Below are positions 9,082-17,489 of a stretch of DNA of 64,000 nt, one piece after another; within the stretch, counting starts at the first letter, position 1; each line of letters starts with the position of its first letter. Origin of the DNA: Actinokineospora iranica (lineage in GTDB: Bacteria > Actinomycetota > Actinomycetes > Mycobacteriales > Pseudonocardiaceae); contig NZ_FMZZ01000001.1 in NCBI RefSeq assembly GCF_900101685.1, positions 1,082,342 to 1,146,341 of the forward strand, given 5' to 3'. The notes under the pieces were generated by a model, which saw only the letters and a list, made by a program, of their open reading frames with translations, had not been told where the DNA came from and did no database searches. The translations under genes were made by a program, and so were the position numbers.

Positions 9082-9147
9082 GTTGAACTCTCAACAGAGC
9101 GCGTGTAGCGTCCTGGTTGAGCACTCAACAACCAAGCGTTCAACTAA
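9082..9147. promoter_or_regulatory. Tandem MarR operators between marR and yceI
   Basis: Two 14-bp palindromes, gttgaactctcaac (9082-9095) and gttgagcactcaac (9116-9129), have centres 34 bp apart. A third related half-site, caagcgttcaactaa (9133-9147), lies just before the YceI ribosome-binding site. The second palindrome is perfect including its GAG/CTC arms. Placement between divergent marR and yceI indicates operator function (inference). Confidence 0.7.
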
Positions 9148-9160
9148 CCGAGGAGACGAC

Positions 9161-9724
9161 ATGACCGCCGCACTGACTCAGATTCCCGGCTTCGTCGCGG
9201 GCACGTGGGACATCGACCCGGTGCACTCGGACGTGGGCTTCACCGTCCGCCACATGGTGGTGAGCAAGGTGAAGGGACGGTTCGACGGGGTCAGCGGGCA
9301 CATCGTCACGACCGAGGACCCGGCCGCCGCGAGCGTCGAGGTGGCCATCGACCTCAGCACGGTCAACACCTTCAACGAGCAGCGCGACGGGCACCTCAAG
9401 TCCGCAGACTTCTTCGACGTCGCCACCCACCCGGTGATGACTTACCGCGCCACCGGTGTGCGCGAGTCCGGCGACGGCTACGTGCTCGACGGCGAACTGA
9501 CCCTCAAGGGCGTCGCCAAGGTCGTCCCGCTGCGGTTCGAGCTGAACGGCTTCGGCCCGGACCCCTACGGCGGCACCCGCGTCGGGTTCTCCGGCTCAGC
9601 CGAACTCAACCGCAAGGACTTCGGCGTCAACTTCGAGGGCGTGCAGAACGGCATCGCCGTGGTCGGCGACAAGATCTCCGTGCACATCGAACTGGAGGCG
9701 GTGCTGCGCCAGCCGGAGGCGTGA
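9161..9724 (+). CDS. YceI-family protein
   Basis: YceI proteins are lipocalin-like beta-barrels that bind polyisoprenoid or amphiphilic ligands. The 187 residues show the family pattern: GTWDIDPVHSDVGFTVRHM near the start, the VNTFNEQRDGHLKSADFFDV segment, THPVMTYRATGV, and the C-terminal VGDKISVHIELEAV. There is no signal peptide, so it is probably cytoplasmic. AGGAG lies 6-10 nt before ATG. MarR-type operators upstream suggest induction by a stress ligand. Confidence 0.93.
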   Translation: MTAALTQIPGFVAGTWDIDPVHSDVGFTVRHMVVSKVKGRFDGVSGHIVTTEDPAAASVEVAIDLSTVNTFNEQRDGHLKSADFFDVATHPVMTYRATGVRESGDGYVLDGELTLKGVAKVVPLRFELNGFGPDPYGGTRVGFSGSAELNRKDFGVNFEGVQNGIAVVGDKISVHIELEAVLRQPEA

Positions 9725-9725
9725 C

Positions 9726-10295
9726 CTAGTCGGCCGAGGACCAGGCGTCGGCCAGCAGCGCGCGGGTCTCGCCCAGCAATTGGGGCAGGACCTTGGTGTG
9801 GCCGACCACCGGCATGAAGTTGGCGTCGCCGCCCCACCGGGGCACCAGGTGCTGGTGCAGGTGGGCGGCGATGCCCGCGCCCGCGACGACGCCCTGGTTC
9901 ATGCCGATGTTGAACCCGTGCGGCGCCGCCACCCGCCGGGCGATCCGCATGGCGCGCTGGGTGAACACGGCCAACTCGACGGTCTCGTCGTCGGTCAGGT
10001 CCGTGTAGTCGGCGACGTGCCGGTAGGGCACGACCATGAGATGGCCGGGGTTGTACGGGTACAGGTTGAGCACCGCGTACACCAGCCGCCCCCGAGCGAT
10101 GATCAGCGCGTCGGCGTCGTCGAGTTCGACCAGGCCGCAGAACGGGCACCCGGCCCGGTCGTCGCCCTCGGGTTTGCCCTCGCCGCGGATGTAGGCCATC
10201 CGGTGCGGTGTCCACAACCGCTGTAGGGCATCAGGAATCCCCACCCCGTCCTGGGCGACGAGTTCGGGCTCCTCGGAGCGCACGAAGGCGGCCAT
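9726..10295 (-). CDS. HIT-domain protein, Ap4A phosphorylase-like
   Basis: This histidine-triad nucleotide hydrolase/transferase carries HLHQHLVPRW at about residue 144 and a CPFC zinc-type pair at 50-53. Its size and position next to thrS and pgsA match mycobacterial Rv2613c, which has been described as an Ap4A phosphorylase. Aminoacyl-tRNA synthetases make Ap4A, so adjacency to thrS is functionally sensible. It converges on yceI with one base between the stops. Confidence 0.92.
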   Translation of the reverse strand: MAAFVRSEEPELVAQDGVGIPDALQRLWTPHRMAYIRGEGKPEGDDRAGCPFCGLVELDDADALIIARGRLVYAVLNLYPYNPGHLMVVPYRHVADYTDLTDDETVELAVFTQRAMRIARRVAAPHGFNIGMNQGVVAGAGIAAHLHQHLVPRWGGDANFMPVVGHTKVLPQLLGETRALLADAWSSAD

Positions 10296-10807
10296 GGCCC
10301 CGATCCTAGTGGCCCCCTCCCCGCCCCGGACCGCCCATGGTCACCGGCCCGCGTCTCGCGCACCGCTGATCACCGCCCTGACCGGCCGCCTGGCGCGATA
10401 GGCGAGGGCGGCAGGGAATCGGAGGCCGGTGCCATGGGCTCGCTGAGTGCGGGAAGGCGGTCGGCACACTTACCGCGCTGTGGGCGGGCGGTGAGGCTGG
10501 AGGACTCGGGCCAGTCCCTCCGGGCAGGGGTCCGTCAAAGTCGATCAGCCCCCGCCCTGCGACCACCACAGTCAAGCCGAACAATCCCAGGTCGAGATAC
10601 CCACGCGCGGACATGACCGGCGGACCATCCCTGTCCCATAGGGACAGACGGCGAACCGTGTCAACGAGCTCACCCGCCTACTCACGCACTAAGTCGCCGA
10701 GACACCGCAGTCGAGGTCCCAGCAGCCTCCTGACCTGCCAAACCCGACTTTGACGAAGCCCTGGTCCCTCCCGGCGGCCGGTGGCCACTCCGACGCGGGA
10801 TGGCTGG
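10296..10807. other. Gene-free stretch between the HIT gene and thrS
   Basis: Open frames exist on both strands (for example 10306-10614 minus), but their proline/arginine-rich composition and lack of ribosome-binding sites argue against genes. The HIT-gene promoter presumably lies here. I see no other element before the thrS terminator. Confidence 0.4.
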
Positions 10808-10843
10808 CCGCGGGCCCTGGGAGTGTGGGCCCAGGACCCGCGG
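10808..10843 (-). terminator. thrS terminator hairpin
   Basis: The arms ccgcgggccctggg (10808-10821) and cccaggacccgcgg (10830-10843) pair with one mismatch around an 8-nt loop. The hairpin starts 14 bp past the thrS stop. Confidence 0.8.
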
Positions 10844-10857
10844 CGGGGGTGGACGGT

Positions 10858-12912
10858 TTAGTCGAGGGTGAAGGTCTCGGCGGTGGGAGAGGTGTTTTCC
10901 CGGCGCTGGATCCAGTGGTGGATGGCGTCCACGGCGCGGTCGACGGGGATGCCGTTCACCTGGGAGCCGTCGCGGAAGCGGAAGGAGACCGAGCCCGCTT
11001 CCACGTCCTTGGCGCCCGCCACCAGGAGGAAGGGGACCTTTTGCAGGGTGTGGTTGCGGATCTTCTTCTGCATCCGGTCGTCTGAGGTGTCCACGTCCAC
11101 GCGGATGCCCTTGGCGCGCAGGGACTTCGCGATCTGCTGGAGGTGTTCGACGTGGTCTTCCGCGATGGGGATGCCGACCGCTTGGACTGGGGAGAGCCAG
11201 GCGGGGAAGGCGCCCGCGTAGTGCTCGGTGAGGACGCCGAAGAAGCGTTCGATGGAGCCGAACAGGGCGCGGTGGATCATGTACGGCTGCTGGCGGGAGC
11301 CGTCGCTGGCGGTGTATTCGAGGTTGAACAGGTCGGGTAGCTGGAAGTCGATCTGGATGGTCGACATCTGCCAGGTGCGGCCGAGGGCGTCCTTGGCCTG
11401 CACGGAGATCTTCGGCGCGTAGAACGCGGCCCCGCCGGGGTCGAGGACCAGTTCCAGGCCGCTGGACTCCGCCGCCTCGCGCAGGATGGCGGTGGCCTCG
11501 GCCCACTGCTCGTCGGTGCCGACGTACTTCTCGTCGTTGCGGGTGGACAGCTCCAGGTAGAAGTCGTCCAGGCCGTAGTCGCGCAGCAGGTCGAGCACGA
11601 AGGCCAGCAGCGAGCGGATCTCGGGCAGCAACTGCTCGCGGGTGACGTAGATGTGCGCGTCGTCCTGCGTCATGCCGCGGACCCGGGTGAGGCCGTGCAC
11701 GACGCCGGACTTCTCGTACCGGTACACCGAGCCGAACTCGAACAGCCGCAGCGGCAGCTCGCGGTAGGAACGCCCGCGGGAGCGGTAGATCAGGTTGTGG
11801 AACGGGCAGTTCATCGGCTTGAGGTAGTAGTCCTGCCCTGGCTTGCGGACCGTGCCGTCGACGTTCAGCTCGGCGTCGAGGTGCATGCCGGGGAACATGC
11901 CGTCCTTGTACCACTCCAGGTGCTTGGAGGTCTCGAACAGCGCGCCCTTGGTGATGTGCGGCGAGTAGACGAACTCGTAGCCCGCCTCGACGTGCCTGCG
12001 CCGCGAGTAGTCCTCCAGCTCCTGCCGGATGATGCCGCCCTTGGGGTGGAACACCGCGAGGCCGGAGCCGATCTCGTCGGGGAAGCTGAACAGGTCGAGC
12101 TCAGCCCCGAGGCGGCGGTGGTCGCGCCGCTCGGCCTCCGCGATCTTCTCCAGGTGCGCGTCCAGCGCCTCCTGGGACTCCCACGCGGTGCCGTAGATGC
12201 GCTGGAGCTGCGGGTTCTTCTCGTTGCCGCGCCAGTACGCCGCCGCCACGCGGGTGAGCTTGAACGCCGGGATGTGCTTGGTGGTCGGCACGTGCGGCCC
12301 CCGGCACAGGTCGCCCCAGACCTGGTCGCCGCTGCGCGGGTCGAGGTTGTCGTAGACGGTCAGCTCGCCGCCGCCGACCTCCATGACCTCGCTGGTGTCG
12401 ACGTCGCTCTTGATGTCGACCAGTTCGAGCTTGTACGGCTCGGCGGCCAACTCCTGCTTGGCTGCGTCGACGGACTCGACCACGCGCCGCGAGAACCGCT
12501 GCGCCCCCTTGATGATCTGCTTCATGCGCTTCTCCAGCGCCTGCAGGTCCTCAGGGGTGAACGGGCGCTCGACGTCGAAGTCGTAGTAGAAGCCGTCGCG
12601 GACCGGCGGCCCGATGCCGAGCTTGGCCTCGGGGAACTGCTGCTGCACCGCCTGGGCGAGCACGTGCGCGCAGGAGTGCCGGATCACCGAGCGGCCGTCC
12701 TCGGTGTCCGCGGCGACCGCTTCGACCGTGACATCGGAGTCCGGGGACCAGGACAGGTCGCGGAGCCTGCCATCGGGGTCGCGGACCACGACGATCGCGT
12801 CCGGGCCCTTGCCGGGCAGCCCGGCCTCGCGGACGGCCGCGCCCGCCGTAGTGCCCGCCCGCACCACCACGCTCGGGGCGGGTGCGAGGGCTGCGGGCTG
12901 CGGCTGGGACAC
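10858..12912 (-). CDS. thrS: Threonine--tRNA ligase
   Basis: ThrRS charges tRNA-Thr and edits Ser-tRNA-Thr. The 684-residue protein has an N-terminal TGS-like region, the editing domain with HSCAH (H79 and H83 of HxxxH), the class II catalytic core with [11 protein letters not shown] (the zinc-ligand cysteine) and GTPase-like motif 2/3 blocks [19 protein letters not shown] and [11 protein letters not shown], and a C-terminal anticodon-binding domain. GTG at 12912 is preceded by GAGG. No T-box leader is visible in the 148 bp upstream. A strong terminator separates it from the HIT gene. Confidence 0.98.
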   Translation of the reverse strand: MSQPQPAALAPAPSVVVRAGTTAGAAVREAGLPGKGPDAIVVVRDPDGRLRDLSWSPDSDVTVEAVAADTEDGRSVIRHSCAHVLAQAVQQQFPEAKLGIGPPVRDGFYYDFDVERPFTPEDLQALEKRMKQIIKGAQRFSRRVVESVDAAKQELAAEPYKLELVDIKSDVDTSEVMEVGGGELTVYDNLDPRSGDQVWGDLCRGPHVPTTKHIPAFKLTRVAAAYWRGNEKNPQLQRIYGTAWESQEALDAHLEKIAEAERRDHRRLGAELDLFSFPDEIGSGLAVFHPKGGIIRQELEDYSRRRHVEAGYEFVYSPHITKGALFETSKHLEWYKDGMFPGMHLDAELNVDGTVRKPGQDYYLKPMNCPFHNLIYRSRGRSYRELPLRLFEFGSVYRYEKSGVVHGLTRVRGMTQDDAHIYVTREQLLPEIRSLLAFVLDLLRDYGLDDFYLELSTRNDEKYVGTDEQWAEATAILREAAESSGLELVLDPGGAAFYAPKISVQAKDALGRTWQMSTIQIDFQLPDLFNLEYTASDGSRQQPYMIHRALFGSIERFFGVLTEHYAGAFPAWLSPVQAVGIPIAEDHVEHLQQIAKSLRAKGIRVDVDTSDDRMQKKIRNHTLQKVPFLLVAGAKDVEAGSVSFRFRDGSQVNGIPVDRAVDAIHHWIQRRENTSPTAETFTLD

Positions 12913-12973
12913 GGTGACTCCTCGGGTGCGCTGGCGGTCACGACGGGTGTGACCTGGACACCAACGATGCTAT

Positions 12974-12993
12974 CGAGCCGTCCGGACGGCTCG
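12974..12993. promoter_or_regulatory. 20-bp perfect palindrome upstream of thrS
   Basis: cgagccgtccggacggctcg is identical to its reverse complement with no spacer. It lies 61 bp upstream of the thrS start and 67 bp past the stop of the co-oriented DUF305 gene. It may be an operator for thrS or a terminator-like element between the two genes. A DnaA-box-like tgtggataa follows at 13013-13021. Confidence 0.45.
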
Positions 12994-13060
12994 CTCCCCG
13001 GTTTCCCCGGCCTGTGGATAACTTCGGATCTTGAACTCGGAATCCGGCCGTGACCTGGAG

Positions 13061-13693
13061 TCAGGGGCCGAGCATGGCCCGCATACGGCCGATCTCGTCG
13101 GTCTGCTCGGCGATGACGTGGTCGGCCATCTCCTGGACCTTGACGTCCGCGCCGCCTTTCTGCACGGCGTTCGCCATGGCCACCGCGCCCTCGTGGTGCT
13201 TGATCATCAACCGCAGGAACGACCGGTCGAACTCGGCGCCGGTCGCCGCGCGCAACGCGGCCAACTCGTCCGGCGTCGCCATTCCCGGCATGTCCGCGTG
13301 GCCGCCGTGCCCGTTCTGGTCGGCCTTGGGTTTGCCGTTTCGCTCCAACCAGCCGTTCAGCATGTCCATCTCGACCCGTTGGGCGTCGAGAATGCGATCG
13401 GCCAGTCCCTTCAGCGCGGCGTCCTGAGCGCGGTCGGGCGCCAGTTCCGCCATGGTCAGCGCCTGCCCGTGGTGAACCACCATCATCTGGACGTACTCGA
13501 CGTCCGCCTGATTGGGCGGGACTACCGGGACGCCGGAAGACGCTTCCTCCGCGGACAGGGTCTTGTTCGGCTCACCCGGCCTTCCCGGCTGCACGACAGG
13601 GTGCGACGGCGGGGCGGCCTCGTTCGCGCATCCGGCCACTCCGGCGGCGAACACGAGCACGACCGCACCGCAGGCAACCCGCAGCCAGGACAT
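13061..13693 (-). CDS. DUF305 lipoprotein
   Basis: The lipobox VAGC (Cys22) follows a short signal peptide, so the 210-residue protein is probably anchored outside the membrane. It has the two DUF305 histidine motifs, MMVVHHGQAL (about 69-78) and LMIKHHEGAV (about 161-170), which in related proteins are linked with copper or other metal stress. A His/Met-rich linker (HGGHADMPGM) lies between them. A truncated relative occurs at 28425. Confidence 0.92.
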   Translation of the reverse strand: MSWLRVACGAVVLVFAAGVAGCANEAAPPSHPVVQPGRPGEPNKTLSAEEASSGVPVVPPNQADVEYVQMMVVHHGQALTMAELAPDRAQDAALKGLADRILDAQRVEMDMLNGWLERNGKPKADQNGHGGHADMPGMATPDELAALRAATGAEFDRSFLRLMIKHHEGAVAMANAVQKGGADVKVQEMADHVIAEQTDEIGRMRAMLGP

Positions 13694-13854
13694 CCGGGGT
13701 GCTCCTCTCGTCAGCCGGATTTCCGAACCTACCGCGAGCGCGAGCCCGGCAACAGACTCCGTTCAACTGGTGAAAACGGGTAACTAAAGAGGGTGCTTGT
13801 TCCGCACCAGAATGGGCATACTGCGGTTTCGATCCACAAGAGGGGGTACCGAGC

Positions 13855-15282
13855 GTGCCAACATCCAGGCGTGGCCGACGGGCCACAGCGTCCGCCGCGG
13901 TCATCGCGGCGGCGGTCGTCGCCTCCGCGCTGGCGAGCGTGCCGTCCGCGTCCGCGCGGAACGCGTTCCCGGCCGCGGACGAGATCGTCAGCAGCCCCAA
14001 CATCGTCCACCTCGCGAACATCCCGGCCACGGCTCCGCTGTCCGGCCCCGACTCCGTGGGCACCGACCTCGCGTTCACCGGCGACTACGCGATCGCCGGC
14101 AACTACCTCGGCTTCACGATCTACGACATCAGCAACCCCAAGAAGCCCGCGATCACCAGCCAGGTCTTGTGCCCCGGAGGGCAAAACGACGTGTCGGTAA
14201 GCGGGAACCTCTTGTTCCTCTCGACGGACTCCCGGCGCACCGACGACTCCTGCTCGTCTGCCAGTCAGCCCGACGGCGGCAAGCCGTACTGGGAGGGCAT
14301 GAAGATCTTCGACATCAGCGACAAGAAGAACCCGCGCTACCTCAAGGCGATAGAGACCGCCTGCGGGTCGCACACGCACACGCTGGTGCCGGACCGACAG
14401 GGTAAGAACGTCTACCTGTACGTCTCCTCTTATGGCCCGGCAGACTCGATCGCGAACTGCACACCGCCGCACGACAAGATCTCGATCATCAAGGTGCCGC
14501 TGAAGAACCCGGCCGACGCGGCCGTCGTGGCGACCCCGAACCTGTTCCCGGACGGCGGCCACCCCGGCAAGCCGGGCAGCGTGGAGTCCGGCTACGTGAC
14601 CGCGACCAGCGGCTGCCACGACATCACCGTGTACCCGCTGAAGAACCTCGCCGCGGGCGCGTGCATGGGCGACGGCGTGCTGATGGACATCTCCGACCGG
14701 GAGAAGCCCCGGGTGATCAACCGCGTGCAGGACGACGCGCACTTCGCGTTCTGGCACTCGGCGACGTTCAACAACGACGGCACCAAGGTCGTGTTCACCG
14801 ACGAACTCGGCGGCGGCGGCGCGCCGACCTGCAACGCGGCCATCGGCCCGACCCGGGGCGCGGACGGCATCTACGACATCACCGGTCGCGGCGACGGGCG
14901 CAAACTGGAGTTCCGCGGCTTCTACAAGATCGACCGCCACCAGACCGACGACGAGAACTGCGTGGCGCACAACGGCTCGCTGCTGCCGATTCCCGGGCGG
15001 GACATCATGGTCCAGGCCTGGTACATGGGCGGCCTGCAGGTGATCGACTTCACCGACTCGAAGAAGCCCCAGGAGATCGGCTTCTTCGAGCGCGGGCCCG
15101 CCGCCGACCCGAACGAGGGCGGCGGCTCGTGGTCGGCGTACTACTACAACGGCCACATCTACTCGTCCGACCTGGGCAAGGGCTTCGACGTGCTCGCGAT
15201 CAACGACCCACGCACCGACATCGCCAAGGCGTTCAAGTCGACCGAGTTGAACGCCCAGACCCAGACGCCGTTCGGGCGCTAG
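13855..15282 (+). CDS. Secreted LVIVD-repeat protein
   Basis: The 475-residue protein has a signal peptide (cleavage near SASA-RN, residue 35) and a series of LVIVD-type beta-propeller blades recognised by GFTIYDISNPKKPAI, MKIFDISDKKNPRYL, VLMDISDREKPRVI and LQVIDFTDSKKPQEI. Such propellers are extracellular binding scaffolds; no enzymatic motif is seen. Several cysteine pairs suggest disulphides. GTG at 13855 follows AGAGGGGG. A bidirectional GC-rich terminator follows. Confidence 0.9.
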   Translation: MPTSRRGRRATASAAVIAAAVVASALASVPSASARNAFPAADEIVSSPNIVHLANIPATAPLSGPDSVGTDLAFTGDYAIAGNYLGFTIYDISNPKKPAITSQVLCPGGQNDVSVSGNLLFLSTDSRRTDDSCSSASQPDGGKPYWEGMKIFDISDKKNPRYLKAIETACGSHTHTLVPDRQGKNVYLYVSSYGPADSIANCTPPHDKISIIKVPLKNPADAAVVATPNLFPDGGHPGKPGSVESGYVTATSGCHDITVYPLKNLAAGACMGDGVLMDISDREKPRVINRVQDDAHFAFWHSATFNNDGTKVVFTDELGGGGAPTCNAAIGPTRGADGIYDITGRGDGRKLEFRGFYKIDRHQTDDENCVAHNGSLLPIPGRDIMVQAWYMGGLQVIDFTDSKKPQEIGFFERGPAADPNEGGGSWSAYYYNGHIYSSDLGKGFDVLAINDPRTDIAKAFKSTELNAQTQTPFGR

Positions 15283-15287
15283 CCGAA

Positions 15288-15313
15288 GGCGGGGGCCCCG
15301 CGGGGCCCCCGCC
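15288..15313. terminator. Bidirectional terminator
   Basis: The 26 bp from 15288 to 15313 are fully self-complementary, built from GGCGGGGGCCCCG and its reverse complement. They lie between two convergent genes (LVIVD protein ending 15282, nitroreductase ending 15319), and T-rich bases follow on the plus strand. Confidence 0.8.
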
Positions 15314-15318
15314 TGTTC

Positions 15319-15930
15319 TCAGACCGTCTCGACGACCTGCTCGTACGCCAGTCGCGGGCTGCGCGCGAACCAGGCGTTCTCGCCGGGGTTGCCGATGTTG
15401 ACCACCAGCAGCGACTTCTTCCGGCCGTCCGGGAAGAACTCCTGGTTCACCCCGTCCGCGTCGAACCCGCTCATCGGGCCAGCCGCGAGCCCGGCGGCCC
15501 GCACGCCGAGCACGAAGTACCCGACCTGCAGCAGCGCGTTGAACCGCGCCGTCTCGATCCGGCCTTCCTCGTCGGTGAAGAAGTCCTTCGCGTTGGGCAC
15601 GTGCGGGAACTGCGTCGGCAGGTGCTCGTGGAAGTCCACGTCGGCGGCCAGGATCGCGGTCAGCGGCGCCGCGGCCGTCTTCGCCCGGTTGCCCTCCGAC
15701 ATGTGCTTGAGCAGCCGCTCCCGGCCCTCCGGCGAGCGCACCAGCAGCACCCGCAGCGGCTGGACGTTCATCGAGGTGGGCGCCCACTTCACCAGGTCGT
15801 AGATCGCCTGGATCCGCTCCTCGCTCACCGGCTCGTCGGAAAACGTGTTCGCCGTCCGCGCCTCCCGGAACAGCAGGTCCTGCGCCGCCTCGGCCAGCAG
15901 AAGATCCTGGGTGCCCTGCGCCACGCTCAT
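15319..15930 (-). CDS. Nitroreductase, malonic semialdehyde reductase (RutE)-like
   Basis: This FMN-dependent nitroreductase-fold enzyme has 203 residues. The RutE-like pattern is visible: ARTANTFSDEPVSEERIQAIYDL, KWAPTSMNVQPLRVLLV for flavin binding, GNRAKTAAAPLTAILAAD, and the C-terminal LLVVNIGNPG. It reduces semialdehydes or quinone/nitro compounds; the substrate is not fixed. ATG at 15930 follows GGGGAG. Its promoter region carries a sequence nearly identical to the MarR-yceI half-site, suggesting shared control. Confidence 0.9.
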   Translation of the reverse strand: MSVAQGTQDLLLAEAAQDLLFREARTANTFSDEPVSEERIQAIYDLVKWAPTSMNVQPLRVLLVRSPEGRERLLKHMSEGNRAKTAAAPLTAILAADVDFHEHLPTQFPHVPNAKDFFTDEEGRIETARFNALLQVGYFVLGVRAAGLAAGPMSGFDADGVNQEFFPDGRKKSLLVVNIGNPGENAWFARSPRLAYEQVVETV

Positions 15931-15971
15931 CACACACTCCCCTGAGAAGTTCGCCGTCACTCCCCCACAAC

Positions 15972-15988
15972 TTAGTTGAGCGCTTGAC
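15972..15988 (-). promoter_or_regulatory. MarR-like half-site upstream of the nitroreductase
   Basis: Read on the minus strand, caagcgctcaactaa (15972-15986) matches caagcgttcaactaa at 9133-9147 in 14 of 15 positions. It lies 42-56 bp before the nitroreductase start, a plausible operator position. Shared regulation by the MarR protein at 8567 is inferred. Confidence 0.45.
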
Positions 15989-16107
15989 GATTCCCGTCCG
16001 AAGGTGGTTCGACTCACAAGAGGCGTGATTTGACCCGTTCCGGCCATGCGCCGCTGGTCGGTATGACACTCTGCTCACCCGGCCGGAGTGCGTCGACAGG
16101 GGACCAG

Positions 16108-16611
16108 GTGAAAACGCCCGAAGAGTGGCTGCGCGAGTTCGAGGGCAAGATCGCGGACGCGCAGGCGAAGGCCGCCGCGATCAAGGAGGGCCTGGAGAGC
16201 GCGGGCGCGAGCGCGTCCTCGGCCGACGGCGCGATCACCGTCGCGGTCGCCCCCAACGGCGCGCTGAGCGAGCTGCGGCTCACCGCCGCGGCGATGACGA
16301 AGTCGCCGCAAGCGCTGGCCGCGGAGATCATGGCCACCGCGCGCGCGGCGCAGCGGACCTCGGCGACGCACGTCGCGGAGACGTTCGCGGCCGTGGGCGG
16401 GGCCGGGTCGGAGACCTACAAGATGATCACCGAGTACCTGCCCCCCGACGACGAGCCCGAGCCGGAAACCGCCCGCGCCGAGCAGGCGCGCTTCGCGCCC
16501 CAGGCCGAGCCGGACGATCCGCCGCCCCCTCCCCCGGCCCGGCCCCGCCGCCCGGCGCGGCCCGTGCGGGACGACGACGACTTCAGTGACGAATCGATTT
16601 TCCGGGACTAA
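16108..16611 (+). CDS. YbaB/EbfC-family protein with acidic/proline-rich tail
   Basis: Residues 1-110 match the YbaB nucleoid-associated fold (TPEEWLREFEGKIADAQ, VAVAPNGALSELRL). The tail after about 115 is acidic and proline-rich. In actinomycetes such genes commonly sit directly before WXG100-type genes of type VII-like loci, as here. GTG at 16108 has AGGGGAC upstream. Function beyond DNA or partner binding is unknown. Confidence 0.82.
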   Translation: MKTPEEWLREFEGKIADAQAKAAAIKEGLESAGASASSADGAITVAVAPNGALSELRLTAAAMTKSPQALAAEIMATARAAQRTSATHVAETFAAVGGAGSETYKMITEYLPPDDEPEPETARAEQARFAPQAEPDDPPPPPPARPRRPARPVRDDDDFSDESIFRD

Positions 16612-16626
16612 AGCGGGGGCTGGGCT

Positions 16627-17439
16627 GTGACCGAGTGGTACGAGGGCGCGGGGGCCGTCGAGAGCGTCGCCGGATTCGTCGACACGCTGGTGGCCGACTC
16701 CGAGGGCGAGGGCGTCGACGTCATCGACGCCACGCTCGGCGGGGTGGGGATGGTCGTGGACCTGGTGTCCTCGGCGGCCAACCCGCTGGCGGCGGTGTTC
16801 TCCGCCGGTGTCGGCTGGCTGATGGAGCACATCAGCTTCATCCGCGAGCCGCTGGACGCGCTGCTGGGCAACCCGGACGAGATCAACGCCAACACCGACC
16901 AGCTCAAGACCGCCGCCCTGGAAATGAAGATGATCGCCCAGGAGCACCGCGAGGACCTGGCGTCGGTTGGCGAGTCGTGGGAGGGCCAGTCCAGCGAGGC
17001 GTTCCGGGCGAACATGGAGCAGATGGCCGCCGAGTACGAGGCGCTGGGCAGCACCATGGACGGAACGGCGGCGATCTACGCCCTGTCCGGCGCGCTGGTC
17101 TGCGAGCTCCGGGCGATGATCTTCGACTGGATCTCCGAGTTCATCGGCGAACTGATCGCGGGCGCGCTGATCGCGGCAGCGGCGGCGGTGCCCACCTGCG
17201 GCGGCTCGGTCGCGACCTTCGCCGGGTACGCGGGCGTGCGCGCGTCGATGCTGGCCACCAAGATGGCCCGGCGGCTCGCCAAGCTGGTCCAGGCGATGAC
17301 CCGGATGGGCGAGCGCATCGGCGACCTGACCAAGAAGATGTCCGGTTTGATCAAGGCGCTGGAGCGGTTCTCCGACTACGGCGACAAGGCCAAGACGGCT
17401 TACGACGCGGTCCAGCCCTACGAGATGCCCCAGAACTGA
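16627..17439 (+). CDS. WXG100-like type VII-associated protein
   Basis: The 270-residue protein has an N-terminal 80-residue extension, then a WXG100 helical hairpin with W118-E-G120 (GESWEGQSSEAFRANMEQM), then a long hydrophobic stretch (about 150-205) and a basic helical C-terminus. WXG100 proteins are substrates or partners of ESX/type VII secretion. It lies 15 bp after the YbaB gene, so the two are co-transcribed. No EccC or EccD is in the window. The extended hydrophobic C-terminal half resembles a toxin or membrane-targeting part, but no catalytic motif is seen. Confidence 0.8.
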   Translation: MTEWYEGAGAVESVAGFVDTLVADSEGEGVDVIDATLGGVGMVVDLVSSAANPLAAVFSAGVGWLMEHISFIREPLDALLGNPDEINANTDQLKTAALEMKMIAQEHREDLASVGESWEGQSSEAFRANMEQMAAEYEALGSTMDGTAAIYALSGALVCELRAMIFDWISEFIGELIAGALIAAAAAVPTCGGSVATFAGYAGVRASMLATKMARRLAKLVQAMTRMGERIGDLTKKMSGLIKALERFSDYGDKAKTAYDAVQPYEMPQN

Positions 17440-17489
17440 CACGCGCTGCCCGCCGGGGCCGCCCGAAGGCGCGGGAAGCGCTGCCCGGG

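Noticed and set aside
10306..10614. 102-codon minus-strand ORF between HIT and thrS genes
   Set aside because: Proline/Arg-rich, no ribosome-binding site and no recognisable motif; treated as intergenic.
12913..13060. T-box leader for thrS
   Set aside because: No T-box consensus or specifier-loop pattern is present in the 148 bp upstream.
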